Shown here piece after piece: positions 1 through 9,318 of a stretch of 49,665 nt of DNA (positions within the stretch are counted from its first letter, which is position 1; the number at the start of each line of letters is the position of its first letter). Location of the stretch: contig JAJYJN010000001.1 in assembly GCA_021789455.1 (NCBI GenBank), positions 1 to 49,665 on the forward strand, in the 5' to 3' direction. Origin of the DNA: a bacterium. GTDB taxonomy: Bacteria > SZUA-79 > Acidulodesulfobacterales > Acidulodesulfobacteraceae. Position numbers and translations under genes: made by a program. The notes under the pieces are model-generated. The model did not search any database, was not told where the DNA came from, and saw only the letters and a program-made list of their open reading frames with translations.

Positions 1-1697
1 TTCAAGTAAGCATGGCGCATTACTATTCTCCAAGGCCCGAGCTTATGGGGCAGACCGGAGCGCCCGTCGATAATCATCCTATACGCTGGGTTATACCTTT
101 AATAATTATGCTCGGCGGTTTAATATCCGGTATTTTAGTATATACTTATGCGCCTGAGGCGGAAGGACACGGAACGGATGCCGCAATAGACGCTTTTCAT
201 AATAAGGAAGGATATATAAGAGGAAGGGTTCCGATAATAAAAACTCTCGCTTCCTCGGTTACTTTAGGTTCCGGCGGTTCAGGCGGCAGGGAAGGTCCCG
301 TTGCTCAGATTGGCGCTGGATTCGGCTCGGTATTAGCGACATATTTGGGTTTGCCAGTGCCGGACAGGCGGACGATGCTGGTCGCCGGCATAGGAGCAGG
401 CATAGGAGCTATTTTTAAGTCTCCGCTTGCAGGAGCGATGTTTGGAGTAGAAGTTTTGTATTCTGAAATGGATTTCGAAGGCGGGGCGCTAATGCTTTCT
501 ATTATTGCGGCTATAGTAGGATATTCGCTTTATGCCTATTTTTACGCTGGTTTTAATCCGGTCGTCAGGACGCCGATGTTTACTTATACAAGGCCTATTA
601 CATTATTATTTTATGCTGCGCTTGGTATCTTCTTGGCTTTTGCTGGGCAGTTTTACGTACGTTTTTTTTATTACATTCACGATGTTTTTAAAAAGATAAA
701 AATAAAACCTCATTTTAAGCCTATGATAGGCGGTGCCGTAGTAGGAGTCATAGCTTATTTTTTTCCGGAAATTATGGGCGTAGGTTACGGTTGGCTGCAG
801 CTTGCGGTGCTTGGCAAACTTGCTATAATCACTTTAATTCTTTTAGGATTTTTAAAAATAGTGGCAACGTCTTTTACTATAAGTTCAGGAGGCTCAGCCG
901 GCGTTTATGCGCCGTCTTTGGTAATTGGCGGTGCTTTCGGCGGAGCCGCCGGAATGATTTTTCATATATTAATTCCTCATTTAATACTTTCTTCTGATAT
1001 TGCGCCTTTTGTTCTTATAGGCATGGGAGGTTTTTTCGCCGGAGCCGCAAAGACTCCCGTCTCGTCTTTGCTAATGGTTTCGGAAATGACCGGAAGTTAC
1101 GGTCTTCTTCCTCCGTTAATGCTTGTTTCGGCTATAACTTTTATAGTCAGCGGAAAAAGAAGCATATATAGAAGCCAGAAAAAAAACAGAATGGATTCTC
1201 CGGTGCATATGAAAGATTATTTAATTAAGCCTCTGCAGAGATATTCCGTAAGCGACGTTATGGAAAGCGGAGATACCGCAGCCGCTAAGCCTTTAGACCC
1301 AGATATGCCCCTGTATGAGATGATTAAAATATTTTTTTATTCAAATTTTTATATGCATCCGGTTATAGATAAAGAAGGCAAAATCGTCGGCATAGTTAAA
1401 TACGATACCGTAAAAAATTTAATGATGACGTCGCCCGATGATTCAAGAACGGCGAAAGATTTAATGGACACATCCAGCCTCCCGAAAATTAGACTGACCG
1501 ACACATTAGATATAGCCGTGCATAATTTTTTCAGGAAAAATACCGACGAACTTATTGTAATAGACAAAGAAGGAATATATAAAGGTATTTTAAGAAAAAG
1601 AGACGTCGTACTTGCCATAGAAGAAGGGCAGAAAACGCCTTCTTCGTCCGCCGGAGCACCAAACGGCAGCTTAAATGTTGCAAATGGCCCTGATTAA
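1..1697 (+). CDS. ClC-family chloride transporter/channel with C-terminal CBS pair, 5'-partial
   Basis: Inner-membrane chloride transporter or channel of the ClC family. The frame is open to the left edge (no stop before the ATG at 12), and the first membrane helix normal for the family is missing, so the true start is probably outside the window. Numbering from the ATG at 12, the chloride-filter region is near residues 86-96 with GREGP, where E94 is the gating glutamate. Many hydrophobic helices run to about residue 385. Two CBS domains (about 405-460 and 475-535) follow, which usually bind adenine nucleotides. The proton glutamate of ClC-ec1 (E203) aligns with V148, next to a conserved E147, so proton coupling is uncertain. 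The family call is firm; channel versus antiporter is open. Confidence 0.93.
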   Translation, partial: QVSMAHYYSPRPELMGQTGAPVDNHPIRWVIPLIIMLGGLISGILVYTYAPEAEGHGTDAAIDAFHNKEGYIRGRVPIIKTLASSVTLGSGGSGGREGPVAQIGAGFGSVLATYLGLPVPDRRTMLVAGIGAGIGAIFKSPLAGAMFGVEVLYSEMDFEGGALMLSIIAAIVGYSLYAYFYAGFNPVVRTPMFTYTRPITLLFYAALGIFLAFAGQFYVRFFYYIHDVFKKIKIKPHFKPMIGGAVVGVIAYFFPEIMGVGYGWLQLAVLGKLAIITLILLGFLKIVATSFTISSGGSAGVYAPSLVIGGAFGGAAGMIFHILIPHLILSSDIAPFVLIGMGGFFAGAAKTPVSSLLMVSEMTGSYGLLPPLMLVSAITFIVSGKRSIYRSQKKNRMDSPVHMKDYLIKPLQRYSVSDVMESGDTAAAKPLDPDMPLYEMIKIFFYSNFYMHPVIDKEGKIVGIVKYDTVKNLMMTSPDDSRTAKDLMDTSSLPKIRLTDTLDIAVHNFFRKNTDELIVIDKEGIYKGILRKRDVVLAIEEGQKTPSSSAGAPNGSLNVANGPD

Positions 1698-1733
1698 TTT
1701 TAAAATAATAAAAATAAAAATAAGTAGAAAATT

Positions 1734-2756
1734 ATGAAATGCGCCCTTTATTACAGTAATAAAGACATAAGAATTATAGAAAAAGATATTCCTAAAATAA
1801 ACGACGACGAAGTTCTTTTGAAAGTCGCGGCGAGCGGCATATGCGGCAGCGACGTGATTGAATGGTACAGAAAGGACAAAGTTCCGCTTGTACTGGGACA
1901 CGAGGTAACCGGCGTTATAGCGGAAGTCGGAAAAAAAGTCAAAAAGTATAAAAAGGGCGACAGAATTTGCGCCGCGCATCATGTCCCCTGTAATACTTGT
2001 AAATATTGTCTTAGCGGACACCAAACAGTCTGCGAAACCTTAAGGACTACAAACTTTGACCCAGGCGGATTTTCCGAGTATTTAAGGCTTCCGAAGATAA
2101 ACGTTGAAAACGGAATATATCTTCTGCCGGATTCCGTCAGTTTCGAAGAAGGAACTTTTACGGAACCTCTTGCGTGCGTCGTAAGGGGACAAAGGCTTGC
2201 CGGCGTTAAACCCGCCGATACGGCGATAGTTTTCGGCAGCGGTCTTTCCGGACTGCTTCATATAAGTCTTTTAAGGGCAACCTGCGCAAGCAAAATTATA
2301 GCTGTCGATATTAATGAAAAACGGCTTGAATACGCAAAAAAATTTGGAGCGGATTATATTTTTAACGCAAATAATTTCGCTCCCGAAGTTATTAAAGATA
2401 TTAACGAAGGATTTCTATCGGATATAGTAATTTTATCTACCGGAGCAGATAGCGCTATATTGCAAGGGCTTAAATCCGTAAGGCGGGGCGGAACCGTTTT
2501 ATTTTTTGGAGCGGCAAACGACGGAGCAAAACTTCCTCTTTCTATAAACGAAATATTCTGGAGAAGCGAAGTTGCTTTGCTAAGTTCTTATGCAGGGTCT
2601 ATATTAGACCATAAAACTGCCTTAGAACTAATAAGGTCGGGAAGGATTAACGTTAAAGATATGATAACTAACAGATTCCCTATTGAAGACATTGTAAAAG
2701 GATTTGAACTTACGGCGCAAGCGCAGGATTCGCTGAAAGTTATAATAAATCCTTAA
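1734..2756 (+). CDS. Zinc-dependent medium-chain alcohol/polyol dehydrogenase
   Basis: NAD(P)-dependent oxidoreductase of the zinc medium-chain dehydrogenase family, close to threonine 3-dehydrogenase and sorbitol dehydrogenase. Catalytic zinc ligands are visible as C37 (GICGSD) and H56-E57 (GHE). A structural zinc lobe has C86, C89, C92 and C100. The Rossmann motif GSGLSG follows near residue 168. The length of 340 residues is normal for the family. It lies 36 bp after the ClC gene on the same strand and converges with the glycogen phosphorylase gene. The substrate cannot be read from the sequence; threonine, polyols and short alcohols are all possible. Confidence 0.88.
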   Translation: MKCALYYSNKDIRIIEKDIPKINDDEVLLKVAASGICGSDVIEWYRKDKVPLVLGHEVTGVIAEVGKKVKKYKKGDRICAAHHVPCNTCKYCLSGHQTVCETLRTTNFDPGGFSEYLRLPKINVENGIYLLPDSVSFEEGTFTEPLACVVRGQRLAGVKPADTAIVFGSGLSGLLHISLLRATCASKIIAVDINEKRLEYAKKFGADYIFNANNFAPEVIKDINEGFLSDIVILSTGADSAILQGLKSVRRGGTVLFFGAANDGAKLPLSINEIFWRSEVALLSSYAGSILDHKTALELIRSGRINVKDMITNRFPIEDIVKGFELTAQAQDSLKVIINP

Positions 2757-2782
2757 TAACCGCACGCTGTCGGCCTTCGGAC

Positions 2783-2811
2783 GATATCCCTTCCATTTTT
2801 TAAGGAGATAT
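2783..2811. terminator. Possible bidirectional terminator between convergent genes
   Basis: An imperfect hairpin lies between the convergent dehydrogenase and phosphorylase genes. GATATC-CCTT pairs with AAGG-A-GATAT across a T-rich loop, leaving one bulged base. No clear T-run follows on either strand, so termination is inferred mainly from the position. Confidence 0.25.
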
Positions 2812-2851
2812 GGGCAGGCGTTAGGCTGTCGTAGCGATTATTGGAAAAATA

Positions 2852-4576
2852 TTATATATCGCAAATGCCGCCTTTTTCTTTCTCGAGGTAGCACATTACT
2901 ATACCTGTAAGATATAAATCGGTAACGTATTCGGAAACCATCCTGTGAGTATTAAAATGAGGCGCAATGGAAGAAACCGCCATTTTCATAATTTTTAAAT
3001 AATCCGAATAGTTTTTGTAATATAAATCTAATATATTGAATTCTAATTTTCCGTATATATCGTTTAAGTCCTGCAAATCGTCCGAGTAGCTGAGGTCTGT
3101 CCATGCCGGTTTTGGACCTATGCTCCACCCGTTTATTCCTTCGATACACGCTTCAAGCCACCAGCCGTCCAATACGCTGAAATTGGGAACGCCGTTTAAA
3201 GAAGCTTTCATTCCGCTTGTGCCGGACGCTTCAAGCGGCCTTGTCGGATTATTAAGCCATAAATCCGTTCCTGCAAGTATAATATTAGCTTTATGAATAT
3301 TGTAATTTTCCAAAAACGCTATTTTTATTTTTTTAGTTTTTGACGAAATATATTTTGCGGTGTCGTGAATAGATTTTATCATTGCAAGCCCGTCGGTATC
3401 GGCGGGATGAGTCTTTCCTGCAAAAATGAGCTGAATATTGCCTTTTTTCTCGGCTATATTGATTAATCTGTCAGGATTTGAGATTATGAGATTGTTTCTT
3501 TTGTAATGAGTTATCCTCTTAGCCATAGCAATAGTAAAATCTGCAGGTACGAATGAAGAATCGGTTTCGGAATTAATCATTTCTATGAGCGTTTCTTTGC
3601 ATAATATATGTGCCTGAGCAAAGTCGCCGTCTGGAATGCAAGCCGCCCCTCTCAGCAGATCGGGATCTTCTTCCCACCCTTTAATATACTTGGTGAACAA
3701 TATTTTGTGATGAGGAGAAGCCCATTTGACGTGATGTATTCCATTCGTTACGTATTTTAATTTATATCCTTCGAATATCTGTTCGGAAACGTACTTATGT
3801 TTTCTTGAAACCGCTACCACGTTTTTAGCATTTTTAATAGCAAGCCATGACAGGTTTAATTCATCTTTTTCTTCAAGATTTTCTCTGTAAATGTCGTTAA
3901 AAACTTTTTCTCCGCAGTAACCCGAAAGCATTTCCTTTACGTCTTTTATAGGAAATTTGTCGAATGCCGCCGGAATCGGCGTATGGGTCGTAAACACGAC
4001 CCTTGATTTTACCCTGTTTAAATCGTCAAAATCTTTCATTAGGCCTGCTATTAACAGGGCGGAATGACTCTCGTTTATATGATAAAGAAAAGGCTTATAA
4101 TTTAGCGCTTTTAACATTTCGTATCCGCCGATTCCAAGAATTATTTCCTGCAAAAGTCTTGTTGAACCGCCTTCAATATAAAGGCGGTCGCATATTTTTC
4201 TCGTTTCGGGGTCGTTTTCAGGAGTATCCGGCGTTAAAAAATAAGCATCTATTTCGTTGTCGCCCCTTGTAGATTCAACTACATATTTGTAAGCGGTTAT
4301 CGTAACGTCTTTGCCCCCGATAGGAATTTTTATTTTTACGTTTGTAGGCAGCATATATTTTTCGATATCCCATTCCTGAAGTGAGTCCATCTGTCCGCCG
4401 TCGTTAGACAATTTCTGGCTTATAAAACCGTTTTTCCATAATAAAGTTATACATACAGCCGGAACTTCGAGATCTGCAAAACTTTGCAGCGTATCTCCGG
4501 CAAGAATTCCGAGTCCTCCGCTGTAAGTAGGAATTCTGCTGTCCACGCCGCACTCCATAACGAAATACGCTATCAT
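2852..4576 (-). CDS. glgP: Alpha-glucan (glycogen/maltodextrin) phosphorylase, short form
   Basis: Pyridoxal-phosphate glycosyltransferase of family GT35. It releases glucose 1-phosphate from glycogen or maltodextrin in the cytoplasm. The N-terminus has the substrate-site glycine loop (YSGGLGILAGD, residues 18-28), and the C-terminal half has EASGTSGMKASLNG, where K457 is the expected PLP lysine. At 574 residues it is far shorter than E. coli GlgP (about 815), as in the compact bacterial and archaeal forms annotated as alpha-glucan phosphorylases. An AGGAG site lies upstream of the ATG, though the spacing is long (about 13 bases). It follows the MFS gene by 82 bp on the same strand and may be co-transcribed. 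No glycogen synthase gene is in the window. Confidence 0.92.
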   Translation of the reverse strand: MIAYFVMECGVDSRIPTYSGGLGILAGDTLQSFADLEVPAVCITLLWKNGFISQKLSNDGGQMDSLQEWDIEKYMLPTNVKIKIPIGGKDVTITAYKYVVESTRGDNEIDAYFLTPDTPENDPETRKICDRLYIEGGSTRLLQEIILGIGGYEMLKALNYKPFLYHINESHSALLIAGLMKDFDDLNRVKSRVVFTTHTPIPAAFDKFPIKDVKEMLSGYCGEKVFNDIYRENLEEKDELNLSWLAIKNAKNVVAVSRKHKYVSEQIFEGYKLKYVTNGIHHVKWASPHHKILFTKYIKGWEEDPDLLRGAACIPDGDFAQAHILCKETLIEMINSETDSSFVPADFTIAMAKRITHYKRNNLIISNPDRLINIAEKKGNIQLIFAGKTHPADTDGLAMIKSIHDTAKYISSKTKKIKIAFLENYNIHKANIILAGTDLWLNNPTRPLEASGTSGMKASLNGVPNFSVLDGWWLEACIEGINGWSIGPKPAWTDLSYSDDLQDLNDIYGKLEFNILDLYYKNYSDYLKIMKMAVSSIAPHFNTHRMVSEYVTDLYLTGIVMCYLEKEKGGICDI

Positions 4577-4658
4577 AATATTAACAATGCTCCTTTTTTA
4601 AATATTTATTTCATTAATATTATTATAATTAATTTTTTAAATCAATAAATAAAATATC

Positions 4659-6206
4659 TTAATGTTTTTTAATTTTTATATTTTTTACGCCGATAGCCGC
4701 AATTCCGCCGATTATGCAAAGGTAACCGAGAGCGATAAAGACGTCCCCGTAAGCTCCGATTAAAGAAAATTCGCTTATCATATAGTCAAAAATTTTAACA
4801 GAATTAGACGGATAAATTATCGTCCTGACGACGGAACTTCCCCTGCTTATTAAATCTCCGCTTAAAAAATTTATTACCCCGTGATATTTGCTGAAATTAT
4901 AATTTATATCCCTTGCATACTGATTTAAATGGTAAATCTGCCGTACGGCCAACTCTTCCCCGGACCATGCTATTCCAAAAGACGCTCCTATCTGGAATAA
5001 AACGTTGTATAGGGCGGAAGCATCCGGAATTTGTTCAAATTTTGCCGAATTTATTACGGTCATCATAACCGGAGCGTTAATAAGTCCTACTCCTATACCT
5101 CTTAAAAACTGATTATTTATCAAAAAAGGAATGGATGTATGAAGCGAAATACTGCCGAGCGAAAAATTTGCCGCCGCAAAAATCAGCATGCCCGCAAGCA
5201 TTAAATATTTCGGCCCGTATTTATCGGAAATTTTTCCGGCTATAGGAGAAGCAATCGCAACCGCTATGGCAAAAGGCGCCATTAAAAAACCCGCATGCAT
5301 TGCGTTATAATTAAGAATATTTTCTATGAATATAGGCAGAAGAAACATAGTGCTGAAAATACCGCCTGCCCTTATCATATTAACTAAATTTCCGGCGACG
5401 AAATTTCTTGTTTTAAAAAGCGAATAATCCATTAAGTGTTTTTTTGAAAAAATTTCGACGACTATAAAAAGTATAAAAGATGCCGCGCTTATAAGTTCGT
5501 TAAGTCTTATTACGGAAGAATCCCACTCTAATGTCTGTCCTTCGTTAAGTACGTATAAAAGTGTTCCAAGGCATATAGCTATCAGAAAAAAACCGATAAA
5601 ATCAAACTTTTTAGCAAAAAGTTTTTCCGGTATATCGTTTTCAAGCAAAATTAAAGTGCCCAGAAAAAGCAGTATTCCTATGGGAACGTTAAAATAAAAT
5701 ATCATCCTCCAGTCGACGTAGTCCACGAAATATCCGCCGATTATAGGGCCGAGAGCGGGAGCTATCATTATGCCTATGGTCCATATTCCCATAGCCATCC
5801 CTCTTTCGTTGCTTTTAAAATATTTTGCGATAAGATTTACCGATATCGGAATAAGTCCTGCGCCGCCAACCGCTTGAATTATCCTAAATATTATCATTAT
5901 TCTGTATGTTGGAGCAAATCCGCAGAACGCCGAACCTATCAAGAAGAAAACTATAGAAAACGCAAACGGAATTTTTAGTCCATATTTTTTGCTTGAAAAA
6001 CTGGTCAAAAGAATAACTATAGAATAAGTAATAGTGTAAGCTATAATGACCCAGTCTATAGTTATTACGTTAACGCCGAAGTGGGACATCATCTTGGGTA
6101 GTGCGACTATAACGATATTTATATCCAATATCGCCATAAAAGATGCCGTAACGGCTATTGAAAGTACCAGCCATTTATAAAGCTTGTGTTCCGATATTTT
6201 GTTCAT
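4659..6206 (-). CDS. MFS exporter, DHA2 (EmrB/QacA) family
   Basis: Proton-driven multidrug or organic-solute exporter of the inner membrane. Its 515 residues and about 14 hydrophobic segments fit the 14-helix DHA2 branch. The first helix carries the typical LDINIVIVALP stretch (about residues 27-37). The antiporter motif C region is seen as APALGPIIGGYFVDYVDWR (about 150-168), followed by the FNVPIGI stretch. There is no EmrA-type adaptor gene beside it, so it may act alone or with a distant partner. It lies between the FAH-family gene (50 bp upstream) and glgP on the same strand. The substrate is unknown. Confidence 0.88.
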   Translation of the reverse strand: MNKISEHKLYKWLVLSIAVTASFMAILDINIVIVALPKMMSHFGVNVITIDWVIIAYTITYSIVILLTSFSSKKYGLKIPFAFSIVFFLIGSAFCGFAPTYRIMIIFRIIQAVGGAGLIPISVNLIAKYFKSNERGMAMGIWTIGIMIAPALGPIIGGYFVDYVDWRMIFYFNVPIGILLFLGTLILLENDIPEKLFAKKFDFIGFFLIAICLGTLLYVLNEGQTLEWDSSVIRLNELISAASFILFIVVEIFSKKHLMDYSLFKTRNFVAGNLVNMIRAGGIFSTMFLLPIFIENILNYNAMHAGFLMAPFAIAVAIASPIAGKISDKYGPKYLMLAGMLIFAAANFSLGSISLHTSIPFLINNQFLRGIGVGLINAPVMMTVINSAKFEQIPDASALYNVLFQIGASFGIAWSGEELAVRQIYHLNQYARDINYNFSKYHGVINFLSGDLISRGSSVVRTIIYPSNSVKIFDYMISEFSLIGAYGDVFIALGYLCIIGGIAAIGVKNIKIKKH

Positions 6207-6256
6207 TAATTATTTGTTTGCTTAATTTATACTGGTCAGATTGTTTATTTTTTAAA

Positions 6257-7042
6257 TTATTCTACGAAGTTTTTTAATTTGCCGATATTTTCTATTTCTA
6301 TTTCAAAAATATCGCCTTTATTTAAACTTCCGACGCCGGAAGGAGTTCCCGTTGAAATTATATCTCCGGGGAAAAGCGTCATAATTCCCGAAATAAATTC
6401 AATTAATTCATAAGGATTAAAAATTAAGTTCGAAGTATTAGAGGATTGCTTTAATTCCCCGTTTAAATAGCCTTTAATTTCAAGATTTGAAGGATTTTCT
6501 ATTTCCGTTTCTATATATGGTCCGATTGGCGCAAAAGTATCGAAGCTTTTAGACCTTGTATATTGAATATCTTTTGCCTGTAAATCTCTTGCGGTTACGT
6601 CGTTCAAACAGGTGTATCCGAAAATATAGTCGGCAGCCGCTTCTTTTTTTACGTTTTTTGCAGTTTTTCTTATTACTACAGCCAGTTCGGATTCGTAGTC
6701 CACTTTTTTTGAAACCTCCGGTCTTACGATAGTTCCAAGATGAGGTATGATGCTTGAAGTAGGTTTCATAAAAAGCAGGGGCTCGTCTGGCAATTTTTTC
6801 TGCATTTCTGCTGCGTGGTCTTTATAATTCAAACCTACCGCTACAATTTTAGTAGGATGAATCGGCGGCAAAAATTCAAGTTCATCTAACTCGTATTGTT
6901 TGCCCGTATATTGATACTTTAAATCTTCTTCAAAGTTAAATTTTTCAATAATATTAACAAAAGACCTATCTTTGTCGGTAGAAAGCGTTCCGTAATATTC
7001 TCTCATTTCTCCGGTTTTATGCCTGAATCTTCCGAATTCCAT
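6257..7042 (-). CDS. Fumarylacetoacetate hydrolase (FAH) family protein
   Basis: Cytoplasmic metal-dependent enzyme of the FAH fold. Members hydrolyse, isomerise or decarboxylate short acylpyruvates and related diketo acids. The sequence shows IVAVGLNYKDHAAE (about residues 66-79), the metal-ligand glutamates in DYESELAVV (about 114-122), FGYTCLNDVTARDLQ, and the terminal TGTPSGVG loop. The 261 residues match the single-domain hydroxyhepta-dienedioate isomerase or acylpyruvase type. A good ribosome site (gggaggt) precedes the ATG by about 6 bases. The gene is first in a minus-strand group with the MFS exporter and is divergent from uppP. No aromatic catabolism genes lie nearby, so it may be a general acylpyruvase or oxaloacetate-repair enzyme. 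Confidence 0.87.
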   Translation of the reverse strand: MEFGRFRHKTGEMREYYGTLSTDKDRSFVNIIEKFNFEEDLKYQYTGKQYELDELEFLPPIHPTKIVAVGLNYKDHAAEMQKKLPDEPLLFMKPTSSIIPHLGTIVRPEVSKKVDYESELAVVIRKTAKNVKKEAAADYIFGYTCLNDVTARDLQAKDIQYTRSKSFDTFAPIGPYIETEIENPSNLEIKGYLNGELKQSSNTSNLIFNPYELIEFISGIMTLFPGDIISTGTPSGVGSLNKGDIFEIEIENIGKLKNFVE

Positions 7043-7096
7043 TGAGCACCTCCCTATTAAACTTAATAAATTAATATTTTATCGGCATTAGTTTTA

Positions 7097-7126
7097 ATTA
7101 TACACTATAAGCAAAGATACCGTCAA
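7097..7126 (-). promoter_or_regulatory. Sigma-70-type promoter for the FAH-family gene
   Basis: On the minus strand, TTGACG (7121-7126) and TATAAT (7097-7102) are separated by 18 bases. Transcription would begin near 7090, giving a leader of about 48 bases. It is back-to-back with the uppP promoter. Confidence 0.6.
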
Positions 7127-7159
7127 ACTAAACGATATTGGATGTTGCCAGTATTTTTA

Positions 7160-7188
7160 TTGACATTTTGCGGCAAATTATATTAAAT
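7160..7188 (+). promoter_or_regulatory. Sigma-70-type promoter for uppP
   Basis: A perfect -35 TTGACA (7160-7165) is followed after 17 bases by TTAAAT (7183-7188, 4 of 6 consensus). The predicted start is near 7195, about 46 bases before the uppP ATG. The rest of the divergent gap (7043-7240) is AT-rich and shows nothing else. Confidence 0.5.
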
Positions 7189-7240
7189 AAAATATAAAAT
7201 TAATTTTTTATTGTAAAAATAAGCCGGAGGCAGAGTTAAT

Positions 7241-8086
7241 ATGATACACCTTTCCCTTTTTCATGCCGTAATTTTAGCTATTATTCAGGGGGTTACCGAA
7301 CTTTTCCCTGTTTCAAGCCTTGCTCACGGCGTTATAATCCCCTCTATTTTAGGATGGAAAATTAACAGGCAGTCGGAAGGATTTTTGCCTTTCCTCGTAG
7401 TGCTTCATCTTGGAACCGCGTTAGCGCTCCTTATATACTTTTATAAAGACTGGATTAATTTATTTAAAGGTTTTTTTGCAGGCATAAAAAGCAAAAACCT
7501 TAATATAAACGAAGATTCCAAAACTTTATATCTGCTTGCGCTCGCCACTATACCGGCAGGACTCATAGGACTTTTGTTCGTTCATAAACTGAAAAAGCTC
7601 TTTGGCATTACGTCCATAGCCGCCGCCTTTCTTATGGTTAACGGCGTCATATTATATCTTGGCGAAAAGCGCAGAAGAAAACAGGGCATAGCAAAGATTT
7701 CCGATATGACCGTTACTGCCGCGCTTATCATAGGCGTATTCCAGTCTTTTGCTTTGATTCCGGGCATATCACGCTCGGCTATTACCATGGTTGCCGCTCT
7801 TTATCTAGGTTTTAAGCATGAATATGCCGCAAGATTTTCGTTTCTTCTTGCAACTCCTATAATTCTTGCCGCAGGACTTCTTGAAGTGCCTAAAATGCTT
7901 AAATTGCATATGTTTAATTTTACCGCAGTTTCTTTAATAAGCGGCTTGGTTGCCGGTATAGCCGCATATTTGAGCGTTTACGCGCTTATGAAATATTTTA
8001 ACAAATATGAAATTAACGCTCTTTACCCATTTGCTTTCTACTGCATAATTTTCGGCGCTTTCGTTCTTACTTACAGATTAGTTTGA
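7241..8086 (+). CDS. uppP: Undecaprenyl-diphosphate phosphatase
   Basis: Integral membrane enzyme (BacA/UppP family) that dephosphorylates undecaprenyl pyrophosphate, regenerating the lipid carrier for peptidoglycan and LPS-related glycans. The two signature regions are present: QGVTELFPVSSLAHG (about residues 16-30, with the catalytic glutamate and the PVSS motif) and PGISRSAITM (about 175-184, with the catalytic arginine). The 281 residues and about eight hydrophobic helices match the family. The usual PxSSSGHL is here PVSSLAHG, a variant seen in some members. A GGAGG site lies about 10 bases before the ATG, with its own promoter upstream. Confidence 0.95.
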   Translation: MIHLSLFHAVILAIIQGVTELFPVSSLAHGVIIPSILGWKINRQSEGFLPFLVVLHLGTALALLIYFYKDWINLFKGFFAGIKSKNLNINEDSKTLYLLALATIPAGLIGLLFVHKLKKLFGITSIAAAFLMVNGVILYLGEKRRRKQGIAKISDMTVTAALIIGVFQSFALIPGISRSAITMVAALYLGFKHEYAARFSFLLATPIILAAGLLEVPKMLKLHMFNFTAVSLISGLVAGIAAYLSVYALMKYFNKYEINALYPFAFYCIIFGAFVLTYRLV

Positions 8087-8136
8087 TTTTCGGCGTTATT
8101 AATCCCCTTTAAAATTGTATTATTTTATGTTTCGAT

Positions 8137-8147
8137 TGTGATATAAT
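8137..8147 (+). promoter_or_regulatory. Extended -10 promoter for xerC/D
   Basis: TGTGATATAAT contains a perfect -10 (8142-8147) with the upstream TGn extension. No good -35 lies at the usual distance. Transcription would begin near 8154, leaving a leader of about 30 bases before the recombinase ATG. Confidence 0.5.
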
Positions 8148-8183
8148 ATAATTTTTTAATAAATTTTATAATAATAAAGGTTT

Positions 8184-9188
8184 ATGGAAGATTTTTTAAA
8201 AGATTTCAAGGATAATATAGGTCTTGAAAAAAATAGTTCCTATAACACCGTGACGGCTTATGTGGCGGACGTCAAGGCTTTTATGAAATACTTGCGCGAA
8301 GAAACGTCGGTCGATTCTATAGAAGACGTTACGGAATTCGAGATAAAAGGATATTTAAGCAAAATTTACGGGACATTGAAAAAAACAAGCCTTGCCAGAA
8401 AAATAGAATCTATAAAGTCGTATTTTAATTTTTTGGAAAAAAAGCATATAATCAAACAAAATCCCGCTTTTTTATTGGATTTGCCAAAAACGGAAAAAAA
8501 ACTGCCGTTTTTTTTGACGGCGAAAGAGGCGGATTTTTTATTAAACAATTATTTAGCACTGAAGTTAAAAAAGGATAAGTTAAACGTAATTAAAGGCTAT
8601 CCTCCGTATGCCTGCGGTTCTGCCCCGATGTCGTTTGCAATGTCTGAGCCGCTAAGATATTTCGAGGCCATCAGGAACGATTTAATTTTAGAATTTTTAT
8701 ACGGCAGCGGATTAAGAGTCAGCGAACTCGTCTCCGTAAAGATGTCCGATATAGAAATTGAAAAAGAAAGCCGTTACGTAAAAATTTTTGGAAAAGGTTC
8801 TAAACACAGAATAGTTCCTATTACCGATATTGCCGCCGAAAAAATTAAAGTTTGGGCGCGCTATTTATCGGCTATAGGTTTACCGCCGAAAGAAGGATAT
8901 ATAATTATAAACAAAAAAGGGGAGATGCTAAACAGGAGGACCGTTCACAGAATAGTTAAAGAGTCTATGCTGATAACCGGCCAGTTTAAAAACATTTCTC
9001 CGCACGGCTTAAGACATTCTTTTGCTACCAATCTTTTGGATAATGGAGCCGATTTAAGGTCTATTCAGGATATGCTCGGACATTCAAATTTATCGACCAC
9101 AGAGAAATATACCCATTTAAGTATTAAAAAGCTTATAGACGTTTACAATAAGGCGCACCCGCTTTCCGGAGGTAAAACCAGAACTTGA
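8184..9188 (+). CDS. Tyrosine recombinase XerC/XerD-like
   Basis: Site-specific tyrosine recombinase, probably resolving chromosome dimers at dif. The N-terminal SAM-like core-binding domain spans residues 1-95. The catalytic domain keeps R178 (SGLRVSEL), K204, H274 and R277 (HGLRH), H300 and the nucleophile Y309. The protein has 334 residues against about 300 for XerC/XerD. The excess is a stretch of about 30 residues (about 125-160, containing YPPYACGSAP) just before the catalytic R178 helix. The neighbouring hslVU matches the xerC–hslV–hslU order known from Firmicutes and many deltaproteobacteria. An integrase is less likely because no element borders are seen. Confidence 0.88.
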   Translation: MEDFLKDFKDNIGLEKNSSYNTVTAYVADVKAFMKYLREETSVDSIEDVTEFEIKGYLSKIYGTLKKTSLARKIESIKSYFNFLEKKHIIKQNPAFLLDLPKTEKKLPFFLTAKEADFLLNNYLALKLKKDKLNVIKGYPPYACGSAPMSFAMSEPLRYFEAIRNDLILEFLYGSGLRVSELVSVKMSDIEIEKESRYVKIFGKGSKHRIVPITDIAAEKIKVWARYLSAIGLPPKEGYIIINKKGEMLNRRTVHRIVKESMLITGQFKNISPHGLRHSFATNLLDNGADLRSIQDMLGHSNLSTTEKYTHLSIKKLIDVYNKAHPLSGGKTRT

Positions 9189-9318
9189 TTGCAGGCGGTA
9201 CAAATGGGAAGATTAGTTAGCTTCGCCGTATTTAGTAGGTTTCGCCGCAATGAACCGAAGTTAAAACAGGTAATTAAACAGAATTTATTTTTTAATTAAA
9301 TACGGGAGATATAAATTA

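Noticed and set aside
8184..9188. Integrase of a mobile element
   Set aside because: There is no attachment-site duplication, tRNA or cargo nearby, and the xer–hslV–hslU order is a known chromosomal arrangement.
9189..9318. Sigma-54 or heat-shock promoter before hslV
   Set aside because: A GG…GC pair exists, but the spacing is 11-12 bases and TTGC is missing. No sigma-32-type -35/-10 pair was found either.
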